Assembly: GCA_028287345.1 (NCBI GenBank)
Contig: JAQBPV010000149.1
Coordinates: 1-55,194 of the forward strand
Direction of reading: 5' to 3'
DNA: 55,194 nucleotides
From: Gemmatimonadota bacterium
GTDB taxonomy: Bacteria > Gemmatimonadota > Gemmatimonadetes > Gemmatimonadales > Gemmatimonadaceae
Shown: positions 27,966 to 36,449 of the stretch, one piece after another
How the letters are laid out: each line of letters starts with the position of its first letter
How positions within the stretch are numbered: the stretch's first letter is position 1
Notes under the pieces: generated by a model
Seen by the model: only the letters and a program-made list of their open reading frames with translations
Told to the model about the DNA's origin: nothing
Database searches by the model: none
Made by a program: the position numbers and the translations under genes

Positions 27966-29180
27966 CTAAGGCATCCGGCCGTATTTCTTCAACGCCGCGA
28001 CGACGCGATCCCCAGGGAGGCCTTGCATCCGCAATCCATCGACACCCTCCATCGTCGTCGCGGCCAGCATCGCGTTGACGACTGCCTCCTCCGTCGCATC
28101 GATCGTCGCCTGAAAGAACGGGTTCAGCAGATCGTTCGACAGCGATAATGCCTGCTCGACCTTGTGAGTCTCCGCGTTACTGCGGTTGGCGGTCGAGAAT
28201 GCGAGGAACAGGTCACCCGATCCGTTGCCCGCCCAGCTTCCGAGTCTTCCCAATCCCATGCTGACGCGTCGGGTCAAGCGCTCGAGTTGGTGCGGTAGCA
28301 GGGGCGCATCCGTCGCCACGATGACGACGATCGAACCGCGGCCGAGTGGACCATCAGTCTCCTCGTTGCGCGTGGTTCCGCGCTCGCCGCACTGCGGCAC
28401 GCCACGAATCCACGGACGTGACTGCTCGCCATCGAGCATGCTGCACGTGCCCATCCCGATAATTTCCTTACCCACCGGCACGCCAAGTATGCGCAGGTCG
28501 CCGCTGTAGTTGCACTGCACGAGTATGCCGAGCGTGTACGTGCTCGCGCCGGCCACGGTGATCACGCGCGACGAAGTCCCGATGCCGCCCTTGAAGCCAT
28601 TGCAGCCCATGCCCGTGCCGCCGCCGACCGCACCTTCGCGCACGGGGCCAGGCTTCGCGCTGTCGAGCGCGGCCCACGCGTGCTCCGGCTTTACATGACT
28701 GCCATTCGCATCGTTCATCAGGTCGAACGTCTCGGCGACGACAGGATACGTGAACGTGAACTCACGACCGTGCGCGAGCTGCCACTGAATGGCGGCGTCG
28801 CGAACCGTGCCGACGCTGTGCGTGCCGGTGAGCAAGATTGGGCCTTCGAGAAAGCCCGACTCCTTGATCCAGTTCACGCCGGTCATGTCGCCGTTGCCGT
28901 TCAAGTTGAACGTCGCCGCCATGACGAAATCCCAGTCACCGCGCGGCCTCGGCAGGATCGCCGTGACGCCAGTGCGGATCGGTCCCTTTCCCGGCACGAG
29001 ACGACCGCTGCCTTCGATCAGCGTGACTTGTCCGACGGCAATTCCCGGTACATCGGTGATGGCGTTCCATTTTCCCGGCGTCCCGGGGAACGGAATGCCG
29101 AGCTCGCGCCCGCGCGGCCGTGACTGCGCTGCAACCGGAAGCGCGACGAGCGAGAGCGCAACGACGTACGAGAGTCGCAT
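27966..29180 (-). CDS. P1 family peptidase (DmpA-like)
   Basis: Signal peptide; GIPFPGTPGKWNAITDVPGIAVGQVTL, GGGTGMGCNGFKGGIGTSSR, VIVATDAPLLPHQLERL. Confidence 0.93.
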   Translation of the reverse strand: MRLSYVVALSLVALPVAAQSRPRGRELGIPFPGTPGKWNAITDVPGIAVGQVTLIEGSGRLVPGKGPIRTGVTAILPRPRGDWDFVMAATFNLNGNGDMTGVNWIKESGFLEGPILLTGTHSVGTVRDAAIQWQLAHGREFTFTYPVVAETFDLMNDANGSHVKPEHAWAALDSAKPGPVREGAVGGGTGMGCNGFKGGIGTSSRVITVAGASTYTLGILVQCNYSGDLRILGVPVGKEIIGMGTCSMLDGEQSRPWIRGVPQCGERGTTRNEETDGPLGRGSIVVIVATDAPLLPHQLERLTRRVSMGLGRLGSWAGNGSGDLFLAFSTANRSNAETHKVEQALSLSNDLLNPFFQATIDATEEAVVNAMLAATTMEGVDGLRMQGLPGDRVVAALKKYGRMP

Positions 29181-29183
29181 CGA

Positions 29184-30833
29184 TCAATACCTCCAGCTAC
29201 GCAAGTCAGCACCAGCAGGAGCGGACTTCTCCATGTGCGCGGTCATTTTTGGAATCAGCTCCTGCAGCGACGGACCCCAGCAGTGTGGCGCCATCGGTTG
29301 GAAGACGATCTCGCCCGTGTGCTTCGGGTTGCTCGTCTTCTTGAGGAACTCATCGAGCCTGTGCACGCCCATGTTGAGGAAGTACGTGTCCGCGTCTCCG
29401 ACGTAGACGTTGATCTTGTCCGCGACCTTGGGGCCGAGCGTGGACCAGTTGGTCTCGAGGATGTTGCGGAGATCGTAGTGCTGCTTCCAGTAGTCCGCGA
29501 CTTTCTTGTCGATCACGCCGGTCTTCTTGTTCCAGATCGGCACCGGATAGCCGTCGGCGCCGACGGGGCCATACGTCGCCTCCCAGATGTCCCACTGGCC
29601 GCCACCGCGCGCGTGATCGCCGGCAGCGAGCTCGAACCAGTTCTCATCCTTCATCATCGTCTGGACGTTGCCGTCGGGGCGACGACTGTCGGGACGATCG
29701 ATGGCCATCCACGATCCGCGCTTCAACCAGTAGGCGTTGGTGTCCGCGTAGATGTCGACGATCTGGTGATAACGGAAGTCGACGCCGTCGGGACAGAGCG
29801 ACCACGTGCCGCCGTACGAATCGGGATAGAGCACCTGATGCGCAAGTGAGATCCACCCTCCGGTGGAACCACCGGTGAGCAAGCGCGACCACGGCTGGCG
29901 CAGTACGCGGAATTGTGTCTCGATCTTCGGCAGCAGCTCTTGCATGATCGCATCGCCGTACGGGCCGTTGTTCTCGGAGTTCACGCCATACGAGTCGTCG
30001 TAGTACGGCGACGGATGCTGCAGCGTGACGAGAATGACGCGGGGCGTGCCGTCCGCGTTCCAGTAGCTGGTGAAGGCCGCGCCGCCGCCGGACGTCGCAC
30101 CGAATCCACCAGGCGCGCGCAGCGAGAAGTGACCATGCTGATAGACGACGGGATACTTCGCGTCGGGATGCTTGTCGTAGTCCTTCGGCAGCAGGACGGT
30201 GGCGCCGAGGAAGATGGGATGGCCCCACCATTTGGTGAGGATGGCGCTCTCGAACTTGATGCGCTTGACGCTCTCGTTGTCGGCGGGAACCGCGACGGGA
30301 GGAATGACCTTGTCGGCGACGAGCTTGATGGGCGTCGACGACTTGGGATCCCAGGTGATCGTGACCGGCTCTCCGTAGATGTTGCCGGGTGACGACTTCC
30401 ACTGCTGTCCTTCCCACTGGTCCATGTGCAGCCAGACCGTCTTTCCGTCGGCACGTGCGAACTTCGTATAGACATTCACGAACGGCTGCACGCGATATCG
30501 TCCCGCGGGGATGTCGCGCAGGCTCTGCACGGGGTGGCCAAAGGCGGTGGCATCGATGACGGCGGAACGTCCCGCAGCGAGATTCTCGACGTTGGCGCCG
30601 AACAGGGGATCGCCGGATTCGCCGGTGCGCCGAATGGGCGTGCCGCTGGTGTCGGCGAGTTTGCTGATGGCGACGTAGACGCGTCCAGTGACCGGCTCAG
30701 CGCGCGCCGCCGGGGCGATGGAGACTTCGAAGCGCGGGCCGGCCTGCGCGACGACTGTGGTTGAAGGAACGCCAAGCGCAAGGAGGAGTGCGCCGGCGGT
30801 GCGTACGGGATGGAAACGGGTGGCTATTGGCAT
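29184..30833 (-). CDS. Secreted esterase-family alpha/beta hydrolase
   Basis: Signal peptide; KYPVVYQHGHF, GGSTGGWISL nucleophile elbow, GTWSLCPDGVDFRYHQIVDIY. Confidence 0.82.
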   Translation of the reverse strand: MPIATRFHPVRTAGALLLALGVPSTTVVAQAGPRFEVSIAPAARAEPVTGRVYVAISKLADTSGTPIRRTGESGDPLFGANVENLAAGRSAVIDATAFGHPVQSLRDIPAGRYRVQPFVNVYTKFARADGKTVWLHMDQWEGQQWKSSPGNIYGEPVTITWDPKSSTPIKLVADKVIPPVAVPADNESVKRIKFESAILTKWWGHPIFLGATVLLPKDYDKHPDAKYPVVYQHGHFSLRAPGGFGATSGGGAAFTSYWNADGTPRVILVTLQHPSPYYDDSYGVNSENNGPYGDAIMQELLPKIETQFRVLRQPWSRLLTGGSTGGWISLAHQVLYPDSYGGTWSLCPDGVDFRYHQIVDIYADTNAYWLKRGSWMAIDRPDSRRPDGNVQTMMKDENWFELAAGDHARGGGQWDIWEATYGPVGADGYPVPIWNKKTGVIDKKVADYWKQHYDLRNILETNWSTLGPKVADKINVYVGDADTYFLNMGVHRLDEFLKKTSNPKHTGEIVFQPMAPHCWGPSLQELIPKMTAHMEKSAPAGADLRSWRY

Positions 30834-30878
30834 GGGTGAATGGTACAGCTTTCATCGGCGGAGTCGAGGTTGGCCCAA

Positions 30879-31283
30879 GTGACGAGAGCTCGTCTGACAT
30901 ACCTCGCGTGCGCGCTGGCGACGATCGTCGTCGGGCTCGCGGTCGCGCGTGCGGGCCATGCGCTGCCGACGGCCCTGCGCGATAAGCTCGGCGACGCGCT
31001 GTGGGCCGTCATGATCTTCTGGTTGACGGGGGTGGTCGCGCCGCGAGGGGCGCCGTGGTATCGCGGCATCATCGCGGTCGTCGCCTGTTTTGCAGTCGAG
31101 CTGAGTCAGCTCTACCATGCGCCCGGCATCGACGCACTTCGTTCCACGACGCTCGGCCACCTGGTGCTTGGTAACGGCTTCGACGCCATCGACCTCGTGG
31201 CGTACACGATTGGTGTCATTGTGGCCGTGATCCTGGAGCGGGTCGTCCGATACCCTCTCGCCACGAATGGCCGTCCTTCCTAA
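30879..31283 (+). CDS. DUF2809 membrane protein
   Basis: LGDALWAVMIFWL...VELSQLYHAPGIDALRSTTLGHLVLGNGFDAIDLVAYTIG. GTG 30879 preferred because ATG 30840 lies 6 bp from the divergent start codon. Confidence 0.82.
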   Translation: MTRARLTYLACALATIVVGLAVARAGHALPTALRDKLGDALWAVMIFWLTGVVAPRGAPWYRGIIAVVACFAVELSQLYHAPGIDALRSTTLGHLVLGNGFDAIDLVAYTIGVIVAVILERVVRYPLATNGRPS

Positions 31284-31319
31284 GTTGATCGACACATCGA
31301 CAGCTTCGGGGCACATCGC

Positions 31320-31502
31320 ATGAGAACCTACGTCATAACGACCGGCGCGATCTTCGGCCTGCTGGTTGTTGCTCACATCTGGCGCATGATCGAAGAAAAC
31401 CCGCAGCTGGCGACGGACCCTTCATACCTCGCGATCACGTTCGTCGCGGCCGCGCTCTGTCTTTGGGCCGTTCGCCTCGTCACTCGTTCCGCGCGCACGT
31501 GA
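31320..31502 (+). CDS. Small hypothetical membrane protein (60 aa)
   Basis: MRTYVITTGAIFGLLVVAHIWRMIEENPQLATDPSYLAITFVAAALCLWAVRLVTRSART; two TM-like segments. Confidence 0.6.
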   Translation: MRTYVITTGAIFGLLVVAHIWRMIEENPQLATDPSYLAITFVAAALCLWAVRLVTRSART

Positions 31503-31895
31503 CGGGCGTTCCACCGGCGGTCTCCAGCGCACTCGACGCACTCGCAGTGGGTCGCGAAACGTCGGCGGTTCTGCTCAGCAAACGGCGACACGCCGTCCGT
31601 CGCGCCGTGCCGCGGATTCCGCGCGTGCTTGGCGTCGAGTTCGTATGGCGCTTCGATGAATTCGCGCGTGTCATGCCGCTCTCGGCGAATCAAACACCAC
31701 TGGGCGACGCCGTTGCGTTTCTGGGCTGGCTCAGGAAGAATGCGCTCCTGCCGCGAGAGCTGCGCCGTCTCGGTATCCGGTTGCGCTGGCGGCGAGTTCG
31801 CTCGTGGTGGAGGGGGCGTGTAAGCGCCTGACGACAAAGCGCACCGGAAACCGAGTGATACTCACGCACTCGGATTCCAGTGCACCTGTGCGCTG

Positions 31896-32069
31896 TCACG
31901 TATGTGAAAGGTGGCCGCCCGCGCACGGATCATCGACAATTCGCTTGATTCCTCCGCCCTTGACCTTGTCGACGTCCTCGGGCCGCGCGTCGAGATCCTT
32001 GTTGATGTCCATTTCCGAACTGGTCTTGCCCGGCTGTGCGGACTTCTGGGAATCTGGTGCCTTGGCCAT
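31896..32069 (-). CDS. KGG-type leader peptide, candidate RiPP-like precursor (57 aa)
   Basis: AGGAGG 5 nt before ATG 32069. MAKAPDSQKSAQPGKTSSEMDINKDLDARPEDVDKVKGGGIKRIVDDPCAGGHLSHT; acidic leader, DVDKVKGG motif, short Cys-containing tail. Confidence 0.7.
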   Translation of the reverse strand: MAKAPDSQKSAQPGKTSSEMDINKDLDARPEDVDKVKGGGIKRIVDDPCAGGHLSHT

Positions 32070-32134
32070 ACGTGCCTCCTGGGCCGCATGAAATGGAGAG
32101 GTATATTCGTCGCGTCCTTCCCCAGGAGTCAAGC

Positions 32135-32950
32135 GTGAGCGAAGCGGGCGCGGCGGCGCGCGAGGTTCTGGTCGGGGCGCTGTCGTCACATGTTGCGGCT
32201 GCGTCTGGACCTACGCCCGATTTGCTCACTCAACTTCTTATTCGACTGCGGAAGCCGGCCGGCGATGATGACTCGCTCGTCCACTCCCTCGTCGCGTTCG
32301 CGGGTGTGGATGACGATCGGCGCGCGGAGTTGACCAACATCGTCGGTGTTGCGGCGCGCGAGCTGGCGCCGGACGATGTGCCGCCAGTGCGCGGCGCGGC
32401 GGCGGAGGCGTGGCGGGCGCTGGTCGTCACCGCCGATCGGTTGCATGGCAGCGGTGCGTACGCACTCGGCCGACCGGCATTCGTCACCGACCGATTGCTG
32501 GGATTGCTCGTCGAAGAGTCGCGCGCAGAAAGACCGAGTGATCTCGGGGGACGTCGCGCGACGTCGGCTCCGGGCGATGTTCTCGCGGCGCTCGCGGTGA
32601 GCCGTCAGCTCGCGACTGCGATGAACGATGCGCTCCCGTTCAAGGTGGTGCCGACGTACGACGCGCTATACGAATACGATCCGCCGGGAGGTCGGGTGCG
32701 CACGCATGTGGATTCGCGCGACTTCGAGATCGTATTCCACCTGTTGCTGGAGCAGCCGTCGCCGGCAGGCGAGGAGGCGAAGTCGGTGCTCGTGGTGCAT
32801 CGCCCGCTGGAGAGTGAGCCGAGTCGGCTGCGTCTTCGCGTGGGAGAAGCTGTCGTGCTGCGCGGACGCGGGACGATTCACTCGTGGGAGCCACTCGGGC
32901 GAGAGGAAACGCGCACGCTGGTGGCCGTCGGATTCACGCGGAAAACGTGA
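32135..32950 (+). CDS. Putative 2OG-Fe(II) oxygenase (prolyl-4-hydroxylase-like C-terminal fold)
   Basis: YEYDPPGGRVRTHVDSRDFEIVFHLLLEQ (HxD), LRVGEAVVLRGRGTIHSWEPLGREETRTLVAVGF (distal His, Arg). AGGAG precedes GTG 32135. Confidence 0.68.
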   Translation: MSEAGAAAREVLVGALSSHVAAASGPTPDLLTQLLIRLRKPAGDDDSLVHSLVAFAGVDDDRRAELTNIVGVAARELAPDDVPPVRGAAAEAWRALVVTADRLHGSGAYALGRPAFVTDRLLGLLVEESRAERPSDLGGRRATSAPGDVLAALAVSRQLATAMNDALPFKVVPTYDALYEYDPPGGRVRTHVDSRDFEIVFHLLLEQPSPAGEEAKSVLVVHRPLESEPSRLRLRVGEAVVLRGRGTIHSWEPLGREETRTLVAVGFTRKT

Positions 32951-32962
32951 GCCGGAACTACA

Positions 32963-33097
32963 CAACTGCCTGACACGGATGACAGACGCGGATAACTACG
33001 CGGATTTACACTGATACGACAGAGAACAAAAAAGTCTTCGTCGTATCCGTGAAAATCCGGCCGTTAATCCGTGTCAGTTATCCGCGTCAAGCAGTTG
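32963..33097. repeat. Long imperfect inverted repeat of GGAT/ATCC-rich units between convergent genes
   Basis: CAACTGCCTGACACGGATGACAGACGCGGATAACTACGCGGATTTACACTGATACGAC pairs imperfectly with GTCGTATCCGTGAAAATCCGGCCGTTAATCCGTGTCAGTTATCCGCGTCAAGCAGTTG. Confidence 0.75.
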
Positions 33098-33128
33098 TTT
33101 GTTTCTGTGGTTCCGTGGTTCTGTCTCT

Positions 33129-34922
33129 CTACAAACGCGGACGAGTCACACGCGGCACCTTGCCGCAGTTGGTTGGCCAGTTCGCCGGCCACGTGCCCGG
33201 CGACTTGTCGCGCTTGATGAACTCCGGATCTTCGCTGGCGAGGTACGCCATCATCGCCGCGAGGGTCGCGTTGTGCTTGAGGTCATCGAACACGACCTTG
33301 TCATACGTGTCGCGGTTGGTATGCCACGTGTAGGTGCCGTAGTTCCACTGCACGGCGCCCATGCCGAACGACGGCGTACCGAAGCACGCGAACACGGCGC
33401 CGTCGGTGCCGCCCGGATTTCCCGTCGGCACGTCGTTGAAGCTCCACGACACCACGTTGTTGCTCATGCTGTCGGTGTAGAAGCTCGGCAGCTGCATGTA
33501 CCACGACTTGAGATGGCGGCCGATGTCGGAAAGGCCGGACGACGACAGCGACTGCACGCGACCCGTTCCGTTGTCCTGATTGAACAGCGCCTGCAATCCC
33601 TTCATCACTTCGGGGTGATCCTCGGTGAACGCTGTCGAGCCGTTGAGACCCTGTTCTTCGCTCGCCCAGTGTCCCACCATGATCGTCCGCTTCGGATGCG
33701 GATACGCCTGCTTGAGGATGCGCATCGCCTCCATCGCCATCATGGTGCCGGTGCCGTTGTCCGTCGCGCCGGACGATCCATCCCACGAGTCGAAGTGCGC
33801 GGATAGCATGACGTATTCGTCAGGCTTCTCGGTGCCCTTGATGACGCCGATCGTGTTGAACGCCGGCTGCTCGCCGAGCTGCTTGGCGTCGACGTCGAGC
33901 CGCACGACGGGCTTCTGGTTGTTCGCGGCGAGGCGATACAGAAGGCTGTAGTCCTCGCACGTGAGCGTGACCGCAGGTGCCGTCTTGTTGTACGTCTCGA
34001 ACACTTCGATGACGCCCCAACCGCCCGAGCCCTGCTGCGCTGCCGCTCCGCGACCAGCACCACCACCAGCCTGCGCGCCGCCCGGGGGTCCGCCGCCACG
34101 TGCGCTCGCCGGTCCGGGCGTCTGCCCACCGCCCCGTCCACCGAAGCCGCCGCCAGCACCTGCCGGTGCGAATGGGTTGTTGAAGCCACTCAGCTTGTTG
34201 CGCGACGAGATCATCCCGGCGACGCCGGCCTTCTCGAGCCGCATACCGAGGGTGCCCGTGCCGAGTGCCAGGGAGTAGCCCGTGCCGCGATAGAGCTTGG
34301 TGCTGTCAGGCTTGCCGCTCGCGTCGGTCATGACGGCCCAGTCGCGCTGCATGAGGCCGATGAGCGTATCCATGCGCGCGCGCGACTCCGCAGTGGCGAA
34401 GCGGTTCCAATCCTCTGAGGGACGGCAGGTCGGCCACGCCGGCGACAGCAGGACGATCTTGCCCTTCGCCTTCGGCAGCCATTTCACGAACTCGGTGCTG
34501 TCGGCGAACTTCGGCAGCACGATCGCCTCGGCCTTCACCGGTTTGCCGTTGGTTCCCGGACTCCAGGCGAGCATGGTTCCCTCGAGGGAGCGGACACGCG
34601 GTTCGACGAGGTCGATGTGCGAAACACCGCGCTCCCAACCACGCCAGGTGCCGTACTGCTCGCGCCTGGCGTCGATGCCCCACGACTTGTACTTGCCGAT
34701 GACCCAATCGCTCGCGTTGCGGATGCCGGGGCTGCCGGTGAGGCGCGGGCCGATGGAATCGAAGAGCGTCTGCGACAGCGACTGGACCTGCGAGCTGTCC
34801 ATGCCGAGGCGCCAGATGCGCTGCAGCGTGGGATCGTTGGTCGGAAACTGCTGGGCAGAAAGGGGAACGGCGCCCAGGAGAGCGAGGGCGCCGACGACGG
34901 AGATTGTACGGAAAGGGGTCAT
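33129..34922 (-). CDS. M28 family zinc peptidase, secreted
   Basis: SAHFDSWDGSSGATDNGTGTMMAMEAMRIL, GHWASEEQGLNGS; N-terminal signal peptide. Confidence 0.92.
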   Translation of the reverse strand: MTPFRTISVVGALALLGAVPLSAQQFPTNDPTLQRIWRLGMDSSQVQSLSQTLFDSIGPRLTGSPGIRNASDWVIGKYKSWGIDARREQYGTWRGWERGVSHIDLVEPRVRSLEGTMLAWSPGTNGKPVKAEAIVLPKFADSTEFVKWLPKAKGKIVLLSPAWPTCRPSEDWNRFATAESRARMDTLIGLMQRDWAVMTDASGKPDSTKLYRGTGYSLALGTGTLGMRLEKAGVAGMISSRNKLSGFNNPFAPAGAGGGFGGRGGGQTPGPASARGGGPPGGAQAGGGAGRGAAAQQGSGGWGVIEVFETYNKTAPAVTLTCEDYSLLYRLAANNQKPVVRLDVDAKQLGEQPAFNTIGVIKGTEKPDEYVMLSAHFDSWDGSSGATDNGTGTMMAMEAMRILKQAYPHPKRTIMVGHWASEEQGLNGSTAFTEDHPEVMKGLQALFNQDNGTGRVQSLSSSGLSDIGRHLKSWYMQLPSFYTDSMSNNVVSWSFNDVPTGNPGGTDGAVFACFGTPSFGMGAVQWNYGTYTWHTNRDTYDKVVFDDLKHNATLAAMMAYLASEDPEFIKRDKSPGTWPANWPTNCGKVPRVTRPRL

Positions 34923-35079
34923 GGACTCAGGAGGCTCAGTACGAAGGCGGTTTCACAGTACTACGCGAGGGGGAAGCTATCCGTTCGCCCCCCGTGCGGC
35001 GATGGGCGCCCGATATCGTAGTGTGTCATATGAACCCCCGCCTCGTGCCACTCATCGACGCTCACCAACGGGAGGGCGG

Positions 35080-35586
35080 GTGATCCACGCCGATCTGGCA
35101 GCGGAGCTGGAGGCGCTTCACCCGAACAGCTTCGGCTGGGCGATGGCGTGCTGTGAGCGGCGCCGCGATCAGGCGGAGGATGTCCTCCACGACGTGTACG
35201 TGAAGGTTCTCGCCGGCGAGGCAAGGTTCGATGGACGCTCGACGTTCAAGACATGGCTCTTCGGTGTGGTTCGACGAACGGCGTCATCGGTTCGGCGGCG
35301 ACACCGGCTCCACGCGCTGCTCGGACTACGCGACGCTCGGGATATGCATCGGTTCCAGGCCTCGCCCGAAGACGACGCGATCTCGACCGACCGGCGCGAG
35401 CGCACTCGACGCGCGCTGAGTGCGCTCTCGGTTCGACAGCGTGAAGTATTGCATCTCGTCTTCTATCAGGATCTCACCATCGAGGAAGCAGCGAACATCA
35501 TGCGCGTATCAGTGGGCTCGGCGCGGACGCATTACCATCGGGGCAAGGCACGCATGGCCGTGCTGTTGCGCGAGGATCGCCCATGA
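35080..35586 (+). CDS. ECF-type RNA polymerase sigma factor
   Basis: Region 2 RRDQAEDVLHDVYVKVL...FKTWLFGVVRR; region 4 ALSALSVRQREVLHLVFYQDLTIEEAANIMRVSVGSARTHYHRGKARM. GGAGGG before GTG 35080. Confidence 0.9.
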   Translation: MIHADLAAELEALHPNSFGWAMACCERRRDQAEDVLHDVYVKVLAGEARFDGRSTFKTWLFGVVRRTASSVRRRHRLHALLGLRDARDMHRFQASPEDDAISTDRRERTRRALSALSVRQREVLHLVFYQDLTIEEAANIMRVSVGSARTHYHRGKARMAVLLREDRP

Positions 35587-35951
35587 CCGTCGACGACGAC
35601 GCGCCGCTTCGTGCGGCATTCGACGAGTTGAAGGCAGACGATGGTCGCGCGCACTCCACATATGCAGGCGTGGTAGCGCGTGCAGAGCGGCCGAGCGCGA
35701 GGGTGCTCACCTCGCCGGTGCTCAAGCTCGCTGCAGCCGCGGTCGTCATCGTCGTCGCAGGCGCGACATACCGCGTTGCATACATGCACGAGCCAAGGCT
35801 CACGGTGCCAACGGAGGTCGTGTCGCTCGTGGCATGGCGTCCGGAGACCGACGTGCTGCTCGCAGCGCCAGTGCAGCTGTTGCGCGCACAAACGCAGGTT
35901 CGAGAATCGATGATCGATCTCGACACACTCATGACAGGAGTCGTCCGATGA
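35583..35951 (+). CDS. Single-TM protein, candidate anti-sigma factor
   Basis: ATGA overlap with sigma gene; cytoplasmic N-terminus, one TM (LKLAAAAVVIVVAGATYRVAY). No HxxxCxxC anti-sigma motif. Confidence 0.6.
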   Translation: MTVDDDAPLRAAFDELKADDGRAHSTYAGVVARAERPSARVLTSPVLKLAAAAVVIVVAGATYRVAYMHEPRLTVPTEVVSLVAWRPETDVLLAAPVQLLRAQTQVRESMIDLDTLMTGVVR

Positions 35952-36442
35952 GACGCATTCTACGTTTGACACTCACGTCGGCCGCACTGCTGGCCGCGCC
36001 TACGCTGCGTGCGCAGCAGCCGTCACCGCAGAAGCCGCTCTACATCGTCGACGGCGTTCCACAGGGGGATCCGCGACAGCAGCAGCAGGGGCAGGGCGAT
36101 CCGTTCGCGCGCTTCTTCATTCCACCCGAACTGGTGATGCAGCATCAGGCCGAGATCGGACTCACGGATGCGCAGCGCAGCACGCTCATGACACAGATTC
36201 AGCAGGCGCAATCGAAGTTCGTCGAGGTGCAGTTCAAGCTCAGCGCCGAAGGGCAGAAGCTCGTCGGGCTACTGCAGGGCGCCACGATCGACGAATCGCA
36301 GACGCTCGACGAGATCGACAGGATCCTCGCCCTCGAGCGTGAAATGAAGCGCGCGCAGATCGGGTTGCTCGTGCGAATCAAGAACGCGTTGACGCCGACG
36401 CAGCAGGCGAAGTTGATGCAGCTTCGTCAGCCGCGGGAGTAG
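35948..36442 (+). CDS. Spy/CpxP-like periplasmic protein
   Basis: ATGA overlap; signal peptide MRRILRLTLTSAALLAAPTLRAQ; LTDAQ and LTPTQ motifs in a helical domain. Confidence 0.72.
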   Translation: MRRILRLTLTSAALLAAPTLRAQQPSPQKPLYIVDGVPQGDPRQQQQGQGDPFARFFIPPELVMQHQAEIGLTDAQRSTLMTQIQQAQSKFVEVQFKLSAEGQKLVGLLQGATIDESQTLDEIDRILALEREMKRAQIGLLVRIKNALTPTQQAKLMQLRQPRE

Positions 36443-36449
36443 TCGAAGC

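Noticed and set aside
31373-31837. Opposing ORFs on both strands downstream of the 60-aa membrane protein
   Set aside because: Neither strand shows a family motif or good ribosome-binding site.
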